This document shows positions 1-8,176 of a DNA stretch of 64,000 bases, piece by piece (within the stretch, counting starts at the first letter, position 1; each line of letters opens with the position of its first letter). The notes beneath the pieces are model-generated. The model made no database searches. It was not told the DNA's origin and worked only from the letters and a program-made list of their open reading frames with translations. A program made the position numbers and the translations under genes. Origin of the DNA: JAGTVG01 sp965365275 (GTDB lineage: Bacteria; Bacteroidota; Bacteroidia; Cytophagales; Cyclobacteriaceae); NCBI GenBank assembly GCA_965365275.1, contig CBDUBA010000001.1, positions 1 through 64,000 on the forward strand, read 5' to 3'.

Positions 1-92
1 AAATGAAGAATCCACTATTTAAAAACTATTTGGGAATCAAATTAAGATTTCAGCAAGAGAGGGAAAAAGTATACTTAAAAGGTAAACAGTAA
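1..92 (+). CDS. 3' end of an unidentified gene cut by the window edge
   Basis: An open frame runs from the left edge to a TAA at 90-92 and gives about 30 residues ending in LRFQQEREKVYLKGKQ. The piece is too short to assign to a family. It could be the tail of a larger plus-strand protein; the ATG at 3-5 is probably internal. The next feature is a convergent tRNA. The sequence left of the window would decide whether this is coding. Confidence 0.35.
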   Translation, partial: MKNPLFKNYLGIKLRFQQEREKVYLKGKQ

Positions 93-135
93 ATGCACCC
101 TTCACAAATATATTATGACCGGTTGTATTTCAGAG

Positions 136-208
136 AGCGGTAAACGAGGCTCGAACTCGCGACCTTTGGCTTGGGAAGCCAACGCTCTACCAACTGAGCT
201 ACTACCGC
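136..208 (-). tRNA. tRNA-Gly (CCC)
   Basis: The minus strand folds as a full cloverleaf of 73 nt. The acceptor stem GCGGTAG pairs with TTACCGC with a terminal G-T wobble, and the discriminator base is T, as expected for Gly. The anticodon stem TTGGC/GCCAA encloses the loop TTCCCAA, giving anticodon CCC, which reads GGG. The T-arm carries GTTCGAG. No CCA is encoded. It stands alone between the window-edge gene fragment and a small lipoprotein gene. Confidence 0.95.
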
Positions 209-375
209 ATTTTATTAACTATCAGAATGCAATAATTATTCTCAAATCTTTATTTAAAGCAATCTATAATCCTTGAGCTGCGTTAAATCTTATTAACTCC
301 TTCGAAGATAATAATATCATCTTAATTTTAAAAGCATCTTTGAAGTGAAAGGGTTCAAATATTTTAGACTTATTG

Positions 376-813
376 CTAACCAGAAAAATACACCAGGGTA
401 CCAATAAATGAGGCTAATATAACAGCAAACCCAAAAGATCCCAAAACTATAAAAAATATAGCAACACCACTTTTACCCTTATTGTAAATACGAATTTTTA
501 AAATATCTTCTTCGATAATTCTCAATTCATATACATTTGTTTTAGTAACGTAATTTCTCTTTAATTCATCATACACTTTTTCTTTACTCGATTTTATAGC
601 AAACAATTCATCATTCTTATAAAAAAGTGAATCCACCTTTATTTTCTCCCCGGTCTTCATTTCAATCATGATTCTCTTAGTTTTATTAAAATCTCTACCA
701 ATAGCATCTTCAATGGTTACTGTCTTTTTATCGTATATTTTGCAACATTGAAACAAAATAGGAATCGTAAGAAATAATGCAGTCTGCCTAATGTGGTTAA
801 ATATTAATCTCAT
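376..813 (-). CDS. Putative small lipoprotein with C-terminal membrane segment
   Basis: Function not recognised. With the ATG at 813 the protein has 145 residues. It starts with a basic, then hydrophobic stretch (MRLIFNHIRQTALFLTIPIL) followed by FQCCK, which fits a lipoprotein signal. The body has KxGEKIKVDSL-like strands typical of small Bacteroidota lipoproteins that begin CK.YDKKTVTIEDAI. A hydrophobic segment of about 25 residues lies at the extreme C terminus. An upstream ATG at 852 would add 13 residues before the signal, so I prefer 813. The lipoprotein call is inference; the two hydrophobic ends are seen directly. Confidence 0.6.
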   Translation of the reverse strand: MRLIFNHIRQTALFLTIPILFQCCKIYDKKTVTIEDAIGRDFNKTKRIMIEMKTGEKIKVDSLFYKNDELFAIKSSKEKVYDELKRNYVTKTNVYELRIIEEDILKIRIYNKGKSGVAIFFIVLGSFGFAVILASFIGTLVYFSG

Positions 814-1157
814 GATAGCTAATAAGATCTTATCATATCTGACAAAACTCACAATTTACAGATTTGAGATGATAATACAATATTTAACCACGTAAAATCT
901 TAAGCCAGCAAAAACTCAGTGCTTGCCATGCTGTATCAAATAGATTCGCTCTAAAACCGAATTGAAATCAGTTTGAATTGCCAAATAGAAAGACAATATA
1001 CATGGCTGATTTAAGATTTCTAACGTACCCAGGAAATTTCCTAAAAGATAGAAAAACAAAATTTTCCTTTTAGAAGATTCTGGCTTTCATTAACTTATAC
1101 CTACCAAAAGATATCTAAAGCCAAACCATCTTATTTTTAACATTAAACCTTACAATT
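814..1157. other. Intergenic region with promoter-like block shared with 1.85-1.91 kb
   Basis: This AT-rich stretch of about 345 bp lies between divergent genes, and I see no gene in it. The part at about 1050-1098 contains AAAAACAAAATTTTCCTTTT, then GATTCTGGCTTTCATTAACTT. A near copy lies just upstream of the gene at 1931. The shared block probably marks related promoters, but no clean -33/-7 pair could be fixed. Confidence 0.4.
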
Positions 1158-1610
1158 ATGCCAATTATACAAGATCCCAGAATGAATCCTGGTCGTGAAA
1201 AACAGTACGGAATATTATATGTTACACCTGAGGAACAAACGAGTGATATTCCTACAGGACATTATTTTTATGACAAAAATAGGCCTTCTCACAGTAACGC
1301 AAGATATTTCCCATTTGGGTATCTAGTAAAAATTATTAGATTACAACCTACAAATATTGGAGAGGAATTGATTAATCAATATAGCGACCGATACTGCAAT
1401 TTAAATACTACTCATGCAGCAATAATTGAACATTTAGATGATGAGTCAGTCCTTGAAGACCACCCGATGGCCTTGTTTATGTATAAAGTAGTATCGCATG
1501 GGTCAGAGGAACAAGGTAGAGGATTGAAAAGAATTGAGTTTGGGAAAATGTATATCTACATAAATGATTTTCTGAATGATATAGGTGGATTAATTCAAAT
1601 TGAAGATTAA
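1158..1610 (+). CDS. Hypothetical protein, 150 aa, cytoplasmic
   Basis: Not recognised. The product is a soluble protein of 150 residues without signal peptide or membrane segment. It is polar, with conserved-looking aromatic patches (GHYFYDKNRPSHSNARYFPFGY near residues 34-55) and an acidic C terminus. The ATG lies directly after an ACCTTACAATT leader with no Shine-Dalgarno, as usual for this phylum. It shares an upstream sequence block with the next plus-strand gene at 1931, which hints at common regulation. The frame is intact and codon use resembles that of its neighbours, so I believe it is coding. Confidence 0.6.
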   Translation: MPIIQDPRMNPGREKQYGILYVTPEEQTSDIPTGHYFYDKNRPSHSNARYFPFGYLVKIIRLQPTNIGEELINQYSDRYCNLNTTHAAIIEHLDDESVLEDHPMALFMYKVVSHGSEEQGRGLKRIEFGKMYIYINDFLNDIGGLIQIED

Positions 1611-1930
1611 AACAAAGCTCAGCACTTAAAAATTAGATTTTTAAAAATTAAGGAGAAGGGTTGATGATCGTATTGAATATTAAACTAAGTCTAAAAAAGA
1701 ATCACATAAAAAATCACTGAGTAAAAATTTCAGAGTGACTAATTATTATCATTAAAAGTCATAGATCATATACTACCCATTATCTAAATAATATTATTTT
1801 AAATTACAGGAATTATTCGAAAAGACTTAACAATATTTTTTGTTTTCAGGAAGTAAAAAAACGAAATTTTCCTTTATCGGGATTTGACTTTCTAGTAACT
1901 TGTGTTTGCCAAACTATTTGTAAGTTAAAA
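1611..1930. other. AT-rich intergenic region with promoter-like block
   Basis: About 320 bp without a gene. The first 200 bp are very AT-rich with no structure I can support. Positions 1850-1910 hold AAAAAACGAAATTTTCCTTTA, then GATTTGACTTTCTAGTAACTT, the second copy of the block found at 1050-1098. It lies about 20-80 bp before the ATG at 1931. Confidence 0.4.
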
Positions 1931-2635
1931 ATGAAGAAGGTATTAATTTTTTTACTGCTCGTACTTTATAGCTTTGTTATATATGGTCAGAATGACGAAG
2001 CTATAATTGTTAAAAAAGGAACTACGCTTCTCGATTACATTCCCCCTTCTGATAGATACCTATACCCGGAATATAAAACAGGAAAAGTAATCTTCAGTAC
2101 GAACACCTACCTTGGTATAAAATTAAATTATAATTACCTGAATGGTGAGATTGAATTCCTTAATAATGCTGACACAATGATAATAGTCGATAAAAAAGAA
2201 TTAAAGTCAGTAGTAATTGATGAAGATACTTTCTTTTATGATGACGGATTTATTTTACAGATAAAAAACGGAAATCCGACGATAGGATTAAAAGATGCTT
2301 ATGAATTCAAGGATTATATAAAAAAGGATGGGGTTGGATCCGCCAGTTCCGCTGGTTCAAGTAAAAGTTATAGCACCCTTACACAAGCCGGTGGAGTACA
2401 TAAACTAACAGCCGATGCTGATTTGATATTCAGGAGAACAAAAACGTTTTATATTTTAATGCCTAATGGCGATTTTGATCTATTTAACAAGAAGAATATC
2501 TGTAAGGTGTATTCAAAGAATAAAGAAGAAATTAAATCATTTCTGAAATCCAATAATCTAAAATTTGATTCACAGGAGGATGTTCTAAAACTAGCGGATT
2601 ATCTTGAATCATTGAATTCCTCACCGGAGATTTAA
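1931..2635 (+). CDS. Exported hypothetical protein, 234 aa
   Basis: Function unknown. Residues 1-19 form a clear Sec signal peptide (MKKVLIFLLLVLYSFVIYGQ) with a typical Bacteroidota cleavage site after YGQ or nearby. The mature part is beta-rich, with repeated short strands around NTYLGIKLNYN and ADTMIIVDKKELKSVVI. A Ser/Gly-rich linker (GSASSAGSSKS) sits at about residues 136-146, and the C terminus is charged and helical (LKLADYLESLN). This is probably a periplasmic or surface protein. No catalytic motif is visible. Confidence 0.7.
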   Translation: MKKVLIFLLLVLYSFVIYGQNDEAIIVKKGTTLLDYIPPSDRYLYPEYKTGKVIFSTNTYLGIKLNYNYLNGEIEFLNNADTMIIVDKKELKSVVIDEDTFFYDDGFILQIKNGNPTIGLKDAYEFKDYIKKDGVGSASSAGSSKSYSTLTQAGGVHKLTADADLIFRRTKTFYILMPNGDFDLFNKKNICKVYSKNKEEIKSFLKSNNLKFDSQEDVLKLADYLESLNSSPEI

Positions 2636-2655
2636 TAAAAAAGCCTGTAAGGTTA

Positions 2656-3309
2656 TTAATCTGCTTCAATCAATCCATCAGGTAGTTGGTTCCCAGCTGA
2701 TTCATCATTTTCTATACCATTCTTAACCAATAACTCTGTACACTGATCTATGGCATTCACGATGCCTGTAGCTGTTTCTTTATTCTTAATATGGTTAATT
2801 AGATCGTCTACGATCTTTTGCCAATCCTCTCCTGGCACAAGCTTGCTTATCCCTGAATCAGCCAGGATTATTACCTTTCTTTCTAATTCACTTATAAACA
2901 AAAGTATTCCTATTCTTTTTCCTGTATTGAATATTTCGCGTTGTAAAAAAGCTGTTTCTGCACGCTGCATGACCCTTCTTTCCACAGTGTTATTGCTTAC
3001 CATTTGTATCCGGATTGAAGGGAAAACAAATGACATGAGAAAACCCAGAAACATCATGACGACCAGAAAAATCAGGATCTCAATTATTGTTATACCTGCC
3101 GGAAGCAGCCAAACCAGAGAGGCACCCATAATCATGACCACACCAATTATCAGGAAGGAAATTATAGTGTACAAAGTCCCTTCAACATAATTGTCACTAT
3201 CAGGCACGATATATGGCACCATCTCACCACTTGTCTTAGACTCCAGATTCTGTACCGCCTTTTCAATACGTTGCTTTTGCTCGTCCGAGAATTTAAATCG
3301 TTTTCCCAT
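2656..3309 (-). CDS. TPM domain membrane protein, short form
   Basis: A 217-residue protein of the TPM (DUF477) family. The N terminus (FSDEQKQRIEKAVQNLESKTSGEMVPYIVPDSD) matches the start of a TPM domain. Two hydrophobic segments at about residues 45-65 and 75-100 are inserted in it. The second half (FNTGKRIGILLFISELERKVIILADSGI, then VDDLINHIKN) completes the domain. It starts 18 bp after the end of the longer TPM gene, so the two are almost certainly one transcript. TPM proteins often accompany LemA, which is divergent here at 4386. The precise role is unknown; membrane quality control or repair is proposed for some members. Confidence 0.85.
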   Translation of the reverse strand: MGKRFKFSDEQKQRIEKAVQNLESKTSGEMVPYIVPDSDNYVEGTLYTIISFLIIGVVMIMGASLVWLLPAGITIIEILIFLVVMMFLGFLMSFVFPSIRIQMVSNNTVERRVMQRAETAFLQREIFNTGKRIGILLFISELERKVIILADSGISKLVPGEDWQKIVDDLINHIKNKETATGIVNAIDQCTELLVKNGIENDESAGNQLPDGLIEAD

Positions 3310-3327
3310 AGAATTATAAATATTTAA

Positions 3328-4251
3328 TTACCATCCACCTGAAGCTCCGCCTCCACCGAATCCTCCTCCCATGCCTCCACCGAATCCTCCACCAAATCCA
3401 GATCCACCAAAGCTGCTTCCACCTCCACCAAATCCACCAAATGGACCGATGAAACCACCTCCCCTTGAACCTCCTCTTGGTCCACCGGAAGGAATACTCA
3501 TAAAGAATGTTAAGAAAACACCCAATATCATCCCAATAAAGAAATTTGCAATCAACCATCCTAATCCGAATGTTATAAAGAAAATAATTGCCTTTCCTGT
3601 TTTGGTTTTAGTTTTGTTGCCTAATATAGCCTTAAGAATAGGCAGTCCAACGACCATCATTAGAATAAAAATAAAGAACAGCGGGAGTTGTTTTTCAGAG
3701 CTTTCATACCCACGGCCTGATTCCGGCAATGGAAGTTCCTCTCCTTCTATTAATGAGATAATCGCATCAACCCCATGAGTTATACCTGAATAATATTGAC
3801 CATCCCTGAAATCAGGAATTATGATCTGCTCTATAATTCTTTTTGCATATGCATCCGGGATGGCTCCCTCCAATCCATATCCAACTTCTATCCTGACCCT
3901 GCGATCCTCTTTAGCTACAATCAGTATAACCCCGTCATCTATCCCCTCTCTTCCAATTTTCAATGTATCCGCCACACGAATCCCAAATTGTTCTATTTCC
4001 TCAGGATAAGTGGATGGTATTACCAACACTATGATCTGACTTCCCTTTACTTCCTGTAGATTCTGAAGTTTGTTTTCCAGTGTCTGGATCTCCTGTCCAT
4101 TTAAAGTACCGGTCTGGTCCGTTACATACCCGGAAATTTGTGGAACATTTACCAGGTCTTGCCCTAAAATCTGGTTTTGAATAATTAAAAGAAAAGAAAG
4201 AGGAATTAGTATTATCAGGAATTTCAATGATGTATGATATTTTGAATCCAC
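3328..4251 (-). CDS. TPM domain protein (YgcG family) with Gly-rich tail
   Basis: A 307-residue protein. A signal segment at residues 8-30 precedes a full TPM domain at about 33-170: YVTDQTGTLN near the start, GSQIIVLVIPST, DDGVILIVAKEDRRVRIEVGYGLEGAIPD and IIPDFRDGQYYSGI. One or two membrane helices follow at about 190-250. The tail of about 50 residues is nearly all Gly with Ser, Phe and some Pro, the usual YgcG ending. It is the first gene of a two-gene minus-strand operon and is divergent from LemA. The Gly-rich end creates long spurious Pro-rich frames on the other strand. Confidence 0.9.
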   Translation of the reverse strand: MDSKYHTSLKFLIILIPLSFLLIIQNQILGQDLVNVPQISGYVTDQTGTLNGQEIQTLENKLQNLQEVKGSQIIVLVIPSTYPEEIEQFGIRVADTLKIGREGIDDGVILIVAKEDRRVRIEVGYGLEGAIPDAYAKRIIEQIIIPDFRDGQYYSGITHGVDAIISLIEGEELPLPESGRGYESSEKQLPLFFIFILMMVVGLPILKAILGNKTKTKTGKAIIFFITFGLGWLIANFFIGMILGVFLTFFMSIPSGGPRGGSRGGGFIGPFGGFGGGGSSFGGSGFGGGFGGGMGGGFGGGGASGGW

Positions 4252-4385
4252 AGTATTTAATCTTTTTTTAAAATTAGCTCTATAATATGAATAATCATTA
4301 TTATTAAATAGTTTTATCGAATTAAAACCAAGTTTTGAAGCTTATATTATAGTTTTGCATATACTAAATTGAAATAATAATCATT

Positions 4386-4976
4386 ATGAAAAAATCCTGG
4401 ATCATTATTGCTGTCGTTATCCTATTGGTCATTATTCTTTATAATGCATTTAAGGGTTCATATAATACCATGGTTGCTATGGATGAGGAAGTTAAAACCG
4501 CCTGGGCTAATGTCCAGACTCAATACCAGAGAAGATCAGATCTCATCCCAAATCTTGTCAATACGGTAAAAGGATTTGCTGATCAGGAAAGAGAGGTGCT
4601 TGTCGGTGTTACAGAAGCCAGGGCAAAAGCCTCCAGTATTCAGATAGATCCTGAAAATATAAACCCTGCCATGTTGCAACAGTTTCAGGCTGCCCAGGGA
4701 GAACTCAGTTCCGCGTTATCCCGACTGTTAGTGACTGTCGAACGATATCCGGATATAAAAAGTAACCAGAATTTTCTGGAACTGCAGGCTCAACTTGAGG
4801 GTACTGAAAACAGGATCGCTGTCGCCAGGGACAGGTTCAACAGTTCAGTTCAAAATTATAATACTAAGATCAGGAGTTTCCCAACCAATATAATGGCTGG
4901 CATATTCGGATTTGAATCAAAAGCCCAATTCCAGGCTACAGAGGCAGCACAAACGGCGCCTGAAGTAAATTTTTAA
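4386..4976 (+). CDS. lemA: LemA family protein
   Basis: A 196-residue protein with one N-terminal membrane helix (IIIAVVILLVIILYNAF, residues 5-21) and a long four-helix body. Diagnostic LemA motifs are VKTAWANVQTQYQRRSDLIPNLVNTVKGFA near residues 36-63 and LEGTENRIAVARDRFNSSVQNYN near 139-161. The C terminus FPTNIMAGIFGFESKAQF is also typical. Its biochemical role is unknown, but co-location with TPM proteins is a common theme. The stop codon is only 9 bp before tRNA-Pro, so the two may be co-transcribed and processed. A TAGTTTTG box upstream could be a -7 element, but no -33 box is at the right distance. Confidence 0.93.
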   Translation: MKKSWIIIAVVILLVIILYNAFKGSYNTMVAMDEEVKTAWANVQTQYQRRSDLIPNLVNTVKGFADQEREVLVGVTEARAKASSIQIDPENINPAMLQQFQAAQGELSSALSRLLVTVERYPDIKSNQNFLELQAQLEGTENRIAVARDRFNSSVQNYNTKIRSFPTNIMAGIFGFESKAQFQATEAAQTAPEVNF

Positions 4977-4985
4977 GATCTTTCT

Positions 4986-5059
4986 CGGGATGTAGCGCAG
5001 CCCGGTAGCGCGCGTCGTTCGGGACGACGAGGCCGCTGGTTCGAATCCAGTCATCCCGA
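4986..5059 (+). tRNA. tRNA-Pro (CGG)
   Basis: A 74-nt cloverleaf. The acceptor CGGGATG pairs with CATCCCG and begins with the C1-G72 pair characteristic of bacterial tRNA-Pro; the discriminator is A. The anticodon stem CGTCG/CGACG encloses TTCGGGA, anticodon CGG. The T-arm contains GGTTCGAATCC. It lies 9 bp after lemA and is followed at once by an intrinsic terminator. Its last 16 bases are duplicated 214 bp downstream. Confidence 0.96.
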
Positions 5060-5068
5060 CATTACAAA

Positions 5069-5095
5069 GGTTACTTGTTCCAAGTAGCCTTTTTT
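5069..5095 (+). terminator. Intrinsic terminator after tRNA-Pro
   Basis: The stem GGTTACTTG/CAAGTAGCC (9 bp with one G-T) has loop TTC and is followed by six T residues. It ends the lemA/tRNA-Pro transcript. Confidence 0.85.
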
Positions 5096-5155
5096 ATTTT
5101 CAATTGGTTATATATACTATCGACTGGATGAGAACCAACTTGAGGTGGCGGTTTG

Positions 5156-5255
5156 AAATGCATAGCATTCATGAGGGGCAGTGCGCATGACCTGTGAGGA
5201 CGAATAAATGCGAAGCATTCGCGAAGGATTTATGCGCATGATCTCGCGCGTATGA
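5156..5255 (+). repeat. Two imperfect 50-bp units with internal palindromes
   Basis: Units at 5156-5205 and 5206-5255 share AAATGC..AGCATTC, then GCGCATGA.C. Each contains a small hairpin (AATGC-N3-GCATT) and ATGCGCAT-like palindromes. Their GC content exceeds that of the surroundings. They resemble dispersed palindromic repeat elements, and occurrence elsewhere in the genome would support that. Confidence 0.6.
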
Positions 5256-5282
5256 GCAATCCAGTCATCCCGACATTACAAA

Positions 5283-5309
5283 GGTTACTTGTTCCAAGTA
5301 GCCTTTTTT
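5283..5309 (+). terminator. Second copy of the tRNA-Pro terminator
   Basis: Identical to the hairpin at 5069-5095 and duplicated as part of the 94-bp repeat. It has no complete tRNA in front of it. Confidence 0.75.
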
Positions 5310-5363
5310 ATTTTCAATTGGTTATATATACTATCGACTGGATGAGAACCAGCTTTAGGCGCA

Positions 5364-5795
5364 CTAAAACTGACTTTTTAGATTCTCCAGTGATTTGCTA
5401 ATAATTTTCTCCCATTGCGGCTTCATAATTGTCTTATCTAGCCACTTTCCAATAAGAGGTATTTTTAATTCATATTCCAAAGCGTAGGTAAATTTTGTTC
5501 CATTATTCTTTGGCTCAAATACCCAATAGGTGGTATGTGGCATTCCTTTAATTGCCTTCCCCTTCCAACCTTCATTTTCAACAAAATCAAAAATTTCTGT
5601 TTCAAGATCCATAGATAATCCCATCACCTTTGCCTTATAAGCATATCGTGTTCCATTACCCCTGACTGAATTTGTTATAGGCCTGAATTCATTTACGCCT
5701 TCAAACCATTCTGCCCATTTTTTATAATCAGAAGCCAGGGTAAATACTTCATTTACTGGAACAGGTATATTAACACTTTTCTCGATTCTTGTCAT
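5364..5795 (-). CDS. SRPBCC (START-like) family protein
   Basis: A 143-residue single-domain protein of the polyketide cyclase/dehydrase-like SRPBCC superfamily. The sequence begins MTRIEKSVNIPVPVNEVFTLA, the classic first strand and helix. WAEWFEGVNEF, GTRYAYKAKVMG and TYALEYELKIPLIGKWLD follow, and a C-terminal helix ends in SLENLKSQF. There is no signal peptide. The ligand cannot be predicted. The stop lies 13 bp from the tRNA-tail repeat. Confidence 0.85.
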   Translation of the reverse strand: MTRIEKSVNIPVPVNEVFTLASDYKKWAEWFEGVNEFRPITNSVRGNGTRYAYKAKVMGLSMDLETEIFDFVENEGWKGKAIKGMPHTTYWVFEPKNNGTKFTYALEYELKIPLIGKWLDKTIMKPQWEKIISKSLENLKSQF

Positions 5796-5906
5796 TAGTA
5801 TATTCTTAAGTCTATTAAATAAACATTTGTGAAATTGAAATAATTCATGGAAGTGAAATTTTTTGATTACAACAGGTGACTTTCTCTCTTTTTTTCCATA
5901 AAGAGT

Positions 5907-6266
5907 ATGAGGAATTTATTCCCTGAAACTGAGGACATTTTTTTAATCTTAAATTATTACCCTATTATGATTGAGTCAGAAAGATTGATAATTGATGATA
6001 TCCTAAACCAAATTGAAAAGCAAGATGACAAATTCCACAAATGGCATGTCGGTGTAACAAAGGATATTGAAAAAGAATTGTTTATAGAGCATAAGGTTCA
6101 AAAAGGAAAACACAGATATATAATACGAAAGGCTACTTCCCCATGGTCTGCTCAATTTCTAGAAAGCCATTTCCTAAATCTAGGATGTAAGGGCTGTAAA
6201 TCCGAGAAAGAAAAAGATGCTGTTTATGTATATGCTTATAAAAAAAACGAAGTTGCTCCAGCCTAG
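5907..6266 (+). CDS. Hypothetical protein, GIY-YIG-like remnant fold suspected
   Basis: 119 residues. The central segment KWHVGVTKDIEKELFIEHKV followed by RYIIRKA, then FLESHFLNLGCKGCK and DAVYVYAYKK resembles small Bacteroidota proteins of the WYVGIT..P..RLF.EH type. These look like diverged GIY-YIG domains without the full catalytic set. No function is claimed. An in-frame ATG at 5967 (MIESERLIIDD) is a plausible alternative start, because the first 20 residues look unlike the rest. Confidence 0.55.
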   Translation: MRNLFPETEDIFLILNYYPIMIESERLIIDDILNQIEKQDDKFHKWHVGVTKDIEKELFIEHKVQKGKHRYIIRKATSPWSAQFLESHFLNLGCKGCKSEKEKDAVYVYAYKKNEVAPA

Positions 6267-6317
6267 GTTAGCTTCAACCAATGTCCCAGAAGTCTATGCC
6301 TAACCAAAATATAATAG

Positions 6318-8024
6318 TTAAGCATTACTTTTTTTTGTCCATGCATCCCGTAATGTTACCGTCCTGTTGAATATCAATTTATCGGATGTTGAATCAGGAT
6401 CCAGACAGAAATACCCCTTACGTTCAAATTGAAATTTATCCAGTGGGCTTGCACCTATGATGCTGGGTTCTACAGGTACATCCTTTAAGATTTTCAAAGA
6501 ATCCGGATTGAGATAATCTTTAAAATCAGTTCCATCCTTTTTCCCGGCCGGATCTTCATCGATAAACAAACGATCATATAACCGGACTTCGGCTTGTATT
6601 GACTGATCTATTGAAACCCAATGTATAGTTCCTTTTACTTTTCGCTGGCTACCGGACATCCCACTTTTAGTATCGGGATCATACGTACATCTTATTTCAA
6701 TGATTTCTCCTGTGTCGGGATCTTTAACCACCTCTTCACATTTGATTATATAAGCGTACTTCAACCTGACCTCGCCCCCCGGAACCAGTCTGAAAAATTT
6801 CTTTGGAGGATCTTCCATGAAATCTTCTCTTTCGATGTATAGTTCACGACCAAAAGGAACTTCCCTGTATCCATCCTCTTCATTTTCAGGATTGTTCATG
6901 GCCTTCATGGATTCTACTTTGCCTTCCGGATAGTTTACAATGACTAACTTCACCGGATCAAGGACAGCCATTCTTCTTTGTGCAATTTTATTTAAATCTT
7001 CCCGGACTGCATGCTCAAGAAAAGCCACATCAATAATATTATCCCGTTTAGCAACCCCTACGCGTTCTGAAAAATTTCGTAAACTGGAAGGTGTATATCC
7101 TCTCCTCCGCATTGCTGAAATAGTAGGCATCCTCGGATCATCCCATCCATTGACATACTTCCCATTTACCAGCTCCAGGAGTCTTCTTTTGCTCATTACT
7201 GTATAATTCAGGTTAAGCCTGGCAAATTCATACTGATGCGGCCTGGCACCCTCCGCTATATGATCGAGCAACCAGTCATATAATGGTCTGTGTACCTCAA
7301 ACTCAAGAGTACATATTGAATGCGTTATGCCTTCAATATAGTCCGACTGACCATGTGCAAAGTCATACATGGGATATATACACCAGGTATCCCCCGTTCG
7401 ATGATGTGACACCTTCTTTATACGGTATAAGGCAGGATCCCTGAGCCACATATTGGGAGAACTCATATCAATTTTTGCCCTGAGTACTTTTGACCCATTT
7501 GGAAATTCTCCTTCCTTCATTCGCTCGAAAAGATCAAGATTTTCTTCGATCGAACGATCCCGGTAAGGACTTTCAATTCCAGGTTTGGTTGGAGTACCCC
7601 TGGTAGCGCTTATTTCCTCAGCGCTTTGATCATCAACATAAGCAAATCCCTTTTTAATCAATAGAATGGCAAATTCGTATAATTTATCGAAATAATCCGA
7701 GGCGTAGTATTCACGGTTCTCCCAATCAAATCCCAACCAACTTATATCCTCTTTAATAGAATCAACATACTCTGTTTCCTCCGTCTCCGGATTTGTATCA
7801 TCAAACCGAAGATTACATTTTCCCCCATAGTTTTCAGCTAATCCGAAATTCAGGCATATTGATTTCGCATGTCCTATATGCAAATATCCGTTCGGCTCAG
7901 GTGGGAACCGGGTAAGGATGGATTTATTCTCGGGATATCCTTTAATATCACGCTCAACAATCGATTCAATAAAATTTAGATTCTTTTTATCTGCACGATC
8001 TCTATTATCAACAATATCAGCCAT
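6318..8024 (-). CDS. glnS: Glutamine--tRNA ligase
   Basis: Class I aminoacyl-tRNA synthetase that charges tRNA-Gln in the cytoplasm; 568 residues, normal for GlnRS. The catalytic domain carries RFPPEPNGYLHIGHAKS with HIGH at 49-52, and the KMSKS-equivalent appears as VMSKRRLLELV in the middle. FDDTNPETEETEYVDSI and DPRMPTISAMRRRGYTP are GlnRS/GluRS signatures. The C-terminal half forms the two anticodon-binding beta-barrels. Its presence implies direct glutaminylation rather than the GatCAB route. It is divergent from the histidine kinase gene at 8177. Confidence 0.97.
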   Translation of the reverse strand: MADIVDNRDRADKKNLNFIESIVERDIKGYPENKSILTRFPPEPNGYLHIGHAKSICLNFGLAENYGGKCNLRFDDTNPETEETEYVDSIKEDISWLGFDWENREYYASDYFDKLYEFAILLIKKGFAYVDDQSAEEISATRGTPTKPGIESPYRDRSIEENLDLFERMKEGEFPNGSKVLRAKIDMSSPNMWLRDPALYRIKKVSHHRTGDTWCIYPMYDFAHGQSDYIEGITHSICTLEFEVHRPLYDWLLDHIAEGARPHQYEFARLNLNYTVMSKRRLLELVNGKYVNGWDDPRMPTISAMRRRGYTPSSLRNFSERVGVAKRDNIIDVAFLEHAVREDLNKIAQRRMAVLDPVKLVIVNYPEGKVESMKAMNNPENEEDGYREVPFGRELYIEREDFMEDPPKKFFRLVPGGEVRLKYAYIIKCEEVVKDPDTGEIIEIRCTYDPDTKSGMSGSQRKVKGTIHWVSIDQSIQAEVRLYDRLFIDEDPAGKKDGTDFKDYLNPDSLKILKDVPVEPSIIGASPLDKFQFERKGYFCLDPDSTSDKLIFNRTVTLRDAWTKKSNA

Positions 8025-8176
8025 CGGATTATTTATATGCGAAAGGCAAAATAAATCAATAATTGAAATTTATTCAGTGATTATTCATAAAATTAATGGC
8101 TAACTGATAACTTTGATTAAGAAGACTAAAATTTTAGAATCATACTCCAGGGTAAAATGAACGAAAGTTCAATCCA

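Larger units (their letters stand above)
5044..5351 (+). repeat. 94-bp perfect direct repeat of the tRNA-Pro 3' end plus terminator
   Basis: Bases 5044-5137 recur without mismatch at 5258-5351 (offset 214). Each copy begins in the T-arm/acceptor end of tRNA-Pro (AATCCAGTCATCCCGA), includes a hairpin-T terminator, and ends in GGATGAGAACCA. The 120 bp between copies consist mainly of two imperfect 50-bp units. The layout is that of a tandem duplication, or of direct repeats flanking a very small inserted element at a tRNA gene. Confidence 0.9.

Noticed and set aside
3314..3778. Pro-rich and Trp/Arg-rich frames opposite or out of phase with the TPM gene tail
   Set aside because: They are shadows of the Gly-rich codons of the YgcG-type tail, with no start context or family resemblance.
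5044..5351. Integrated prophage or genomic island at tRNA-Pro
   Set aside because: The direct repeats enclose only 120 bp with no integrase. At most it is a scar or a tiny element.
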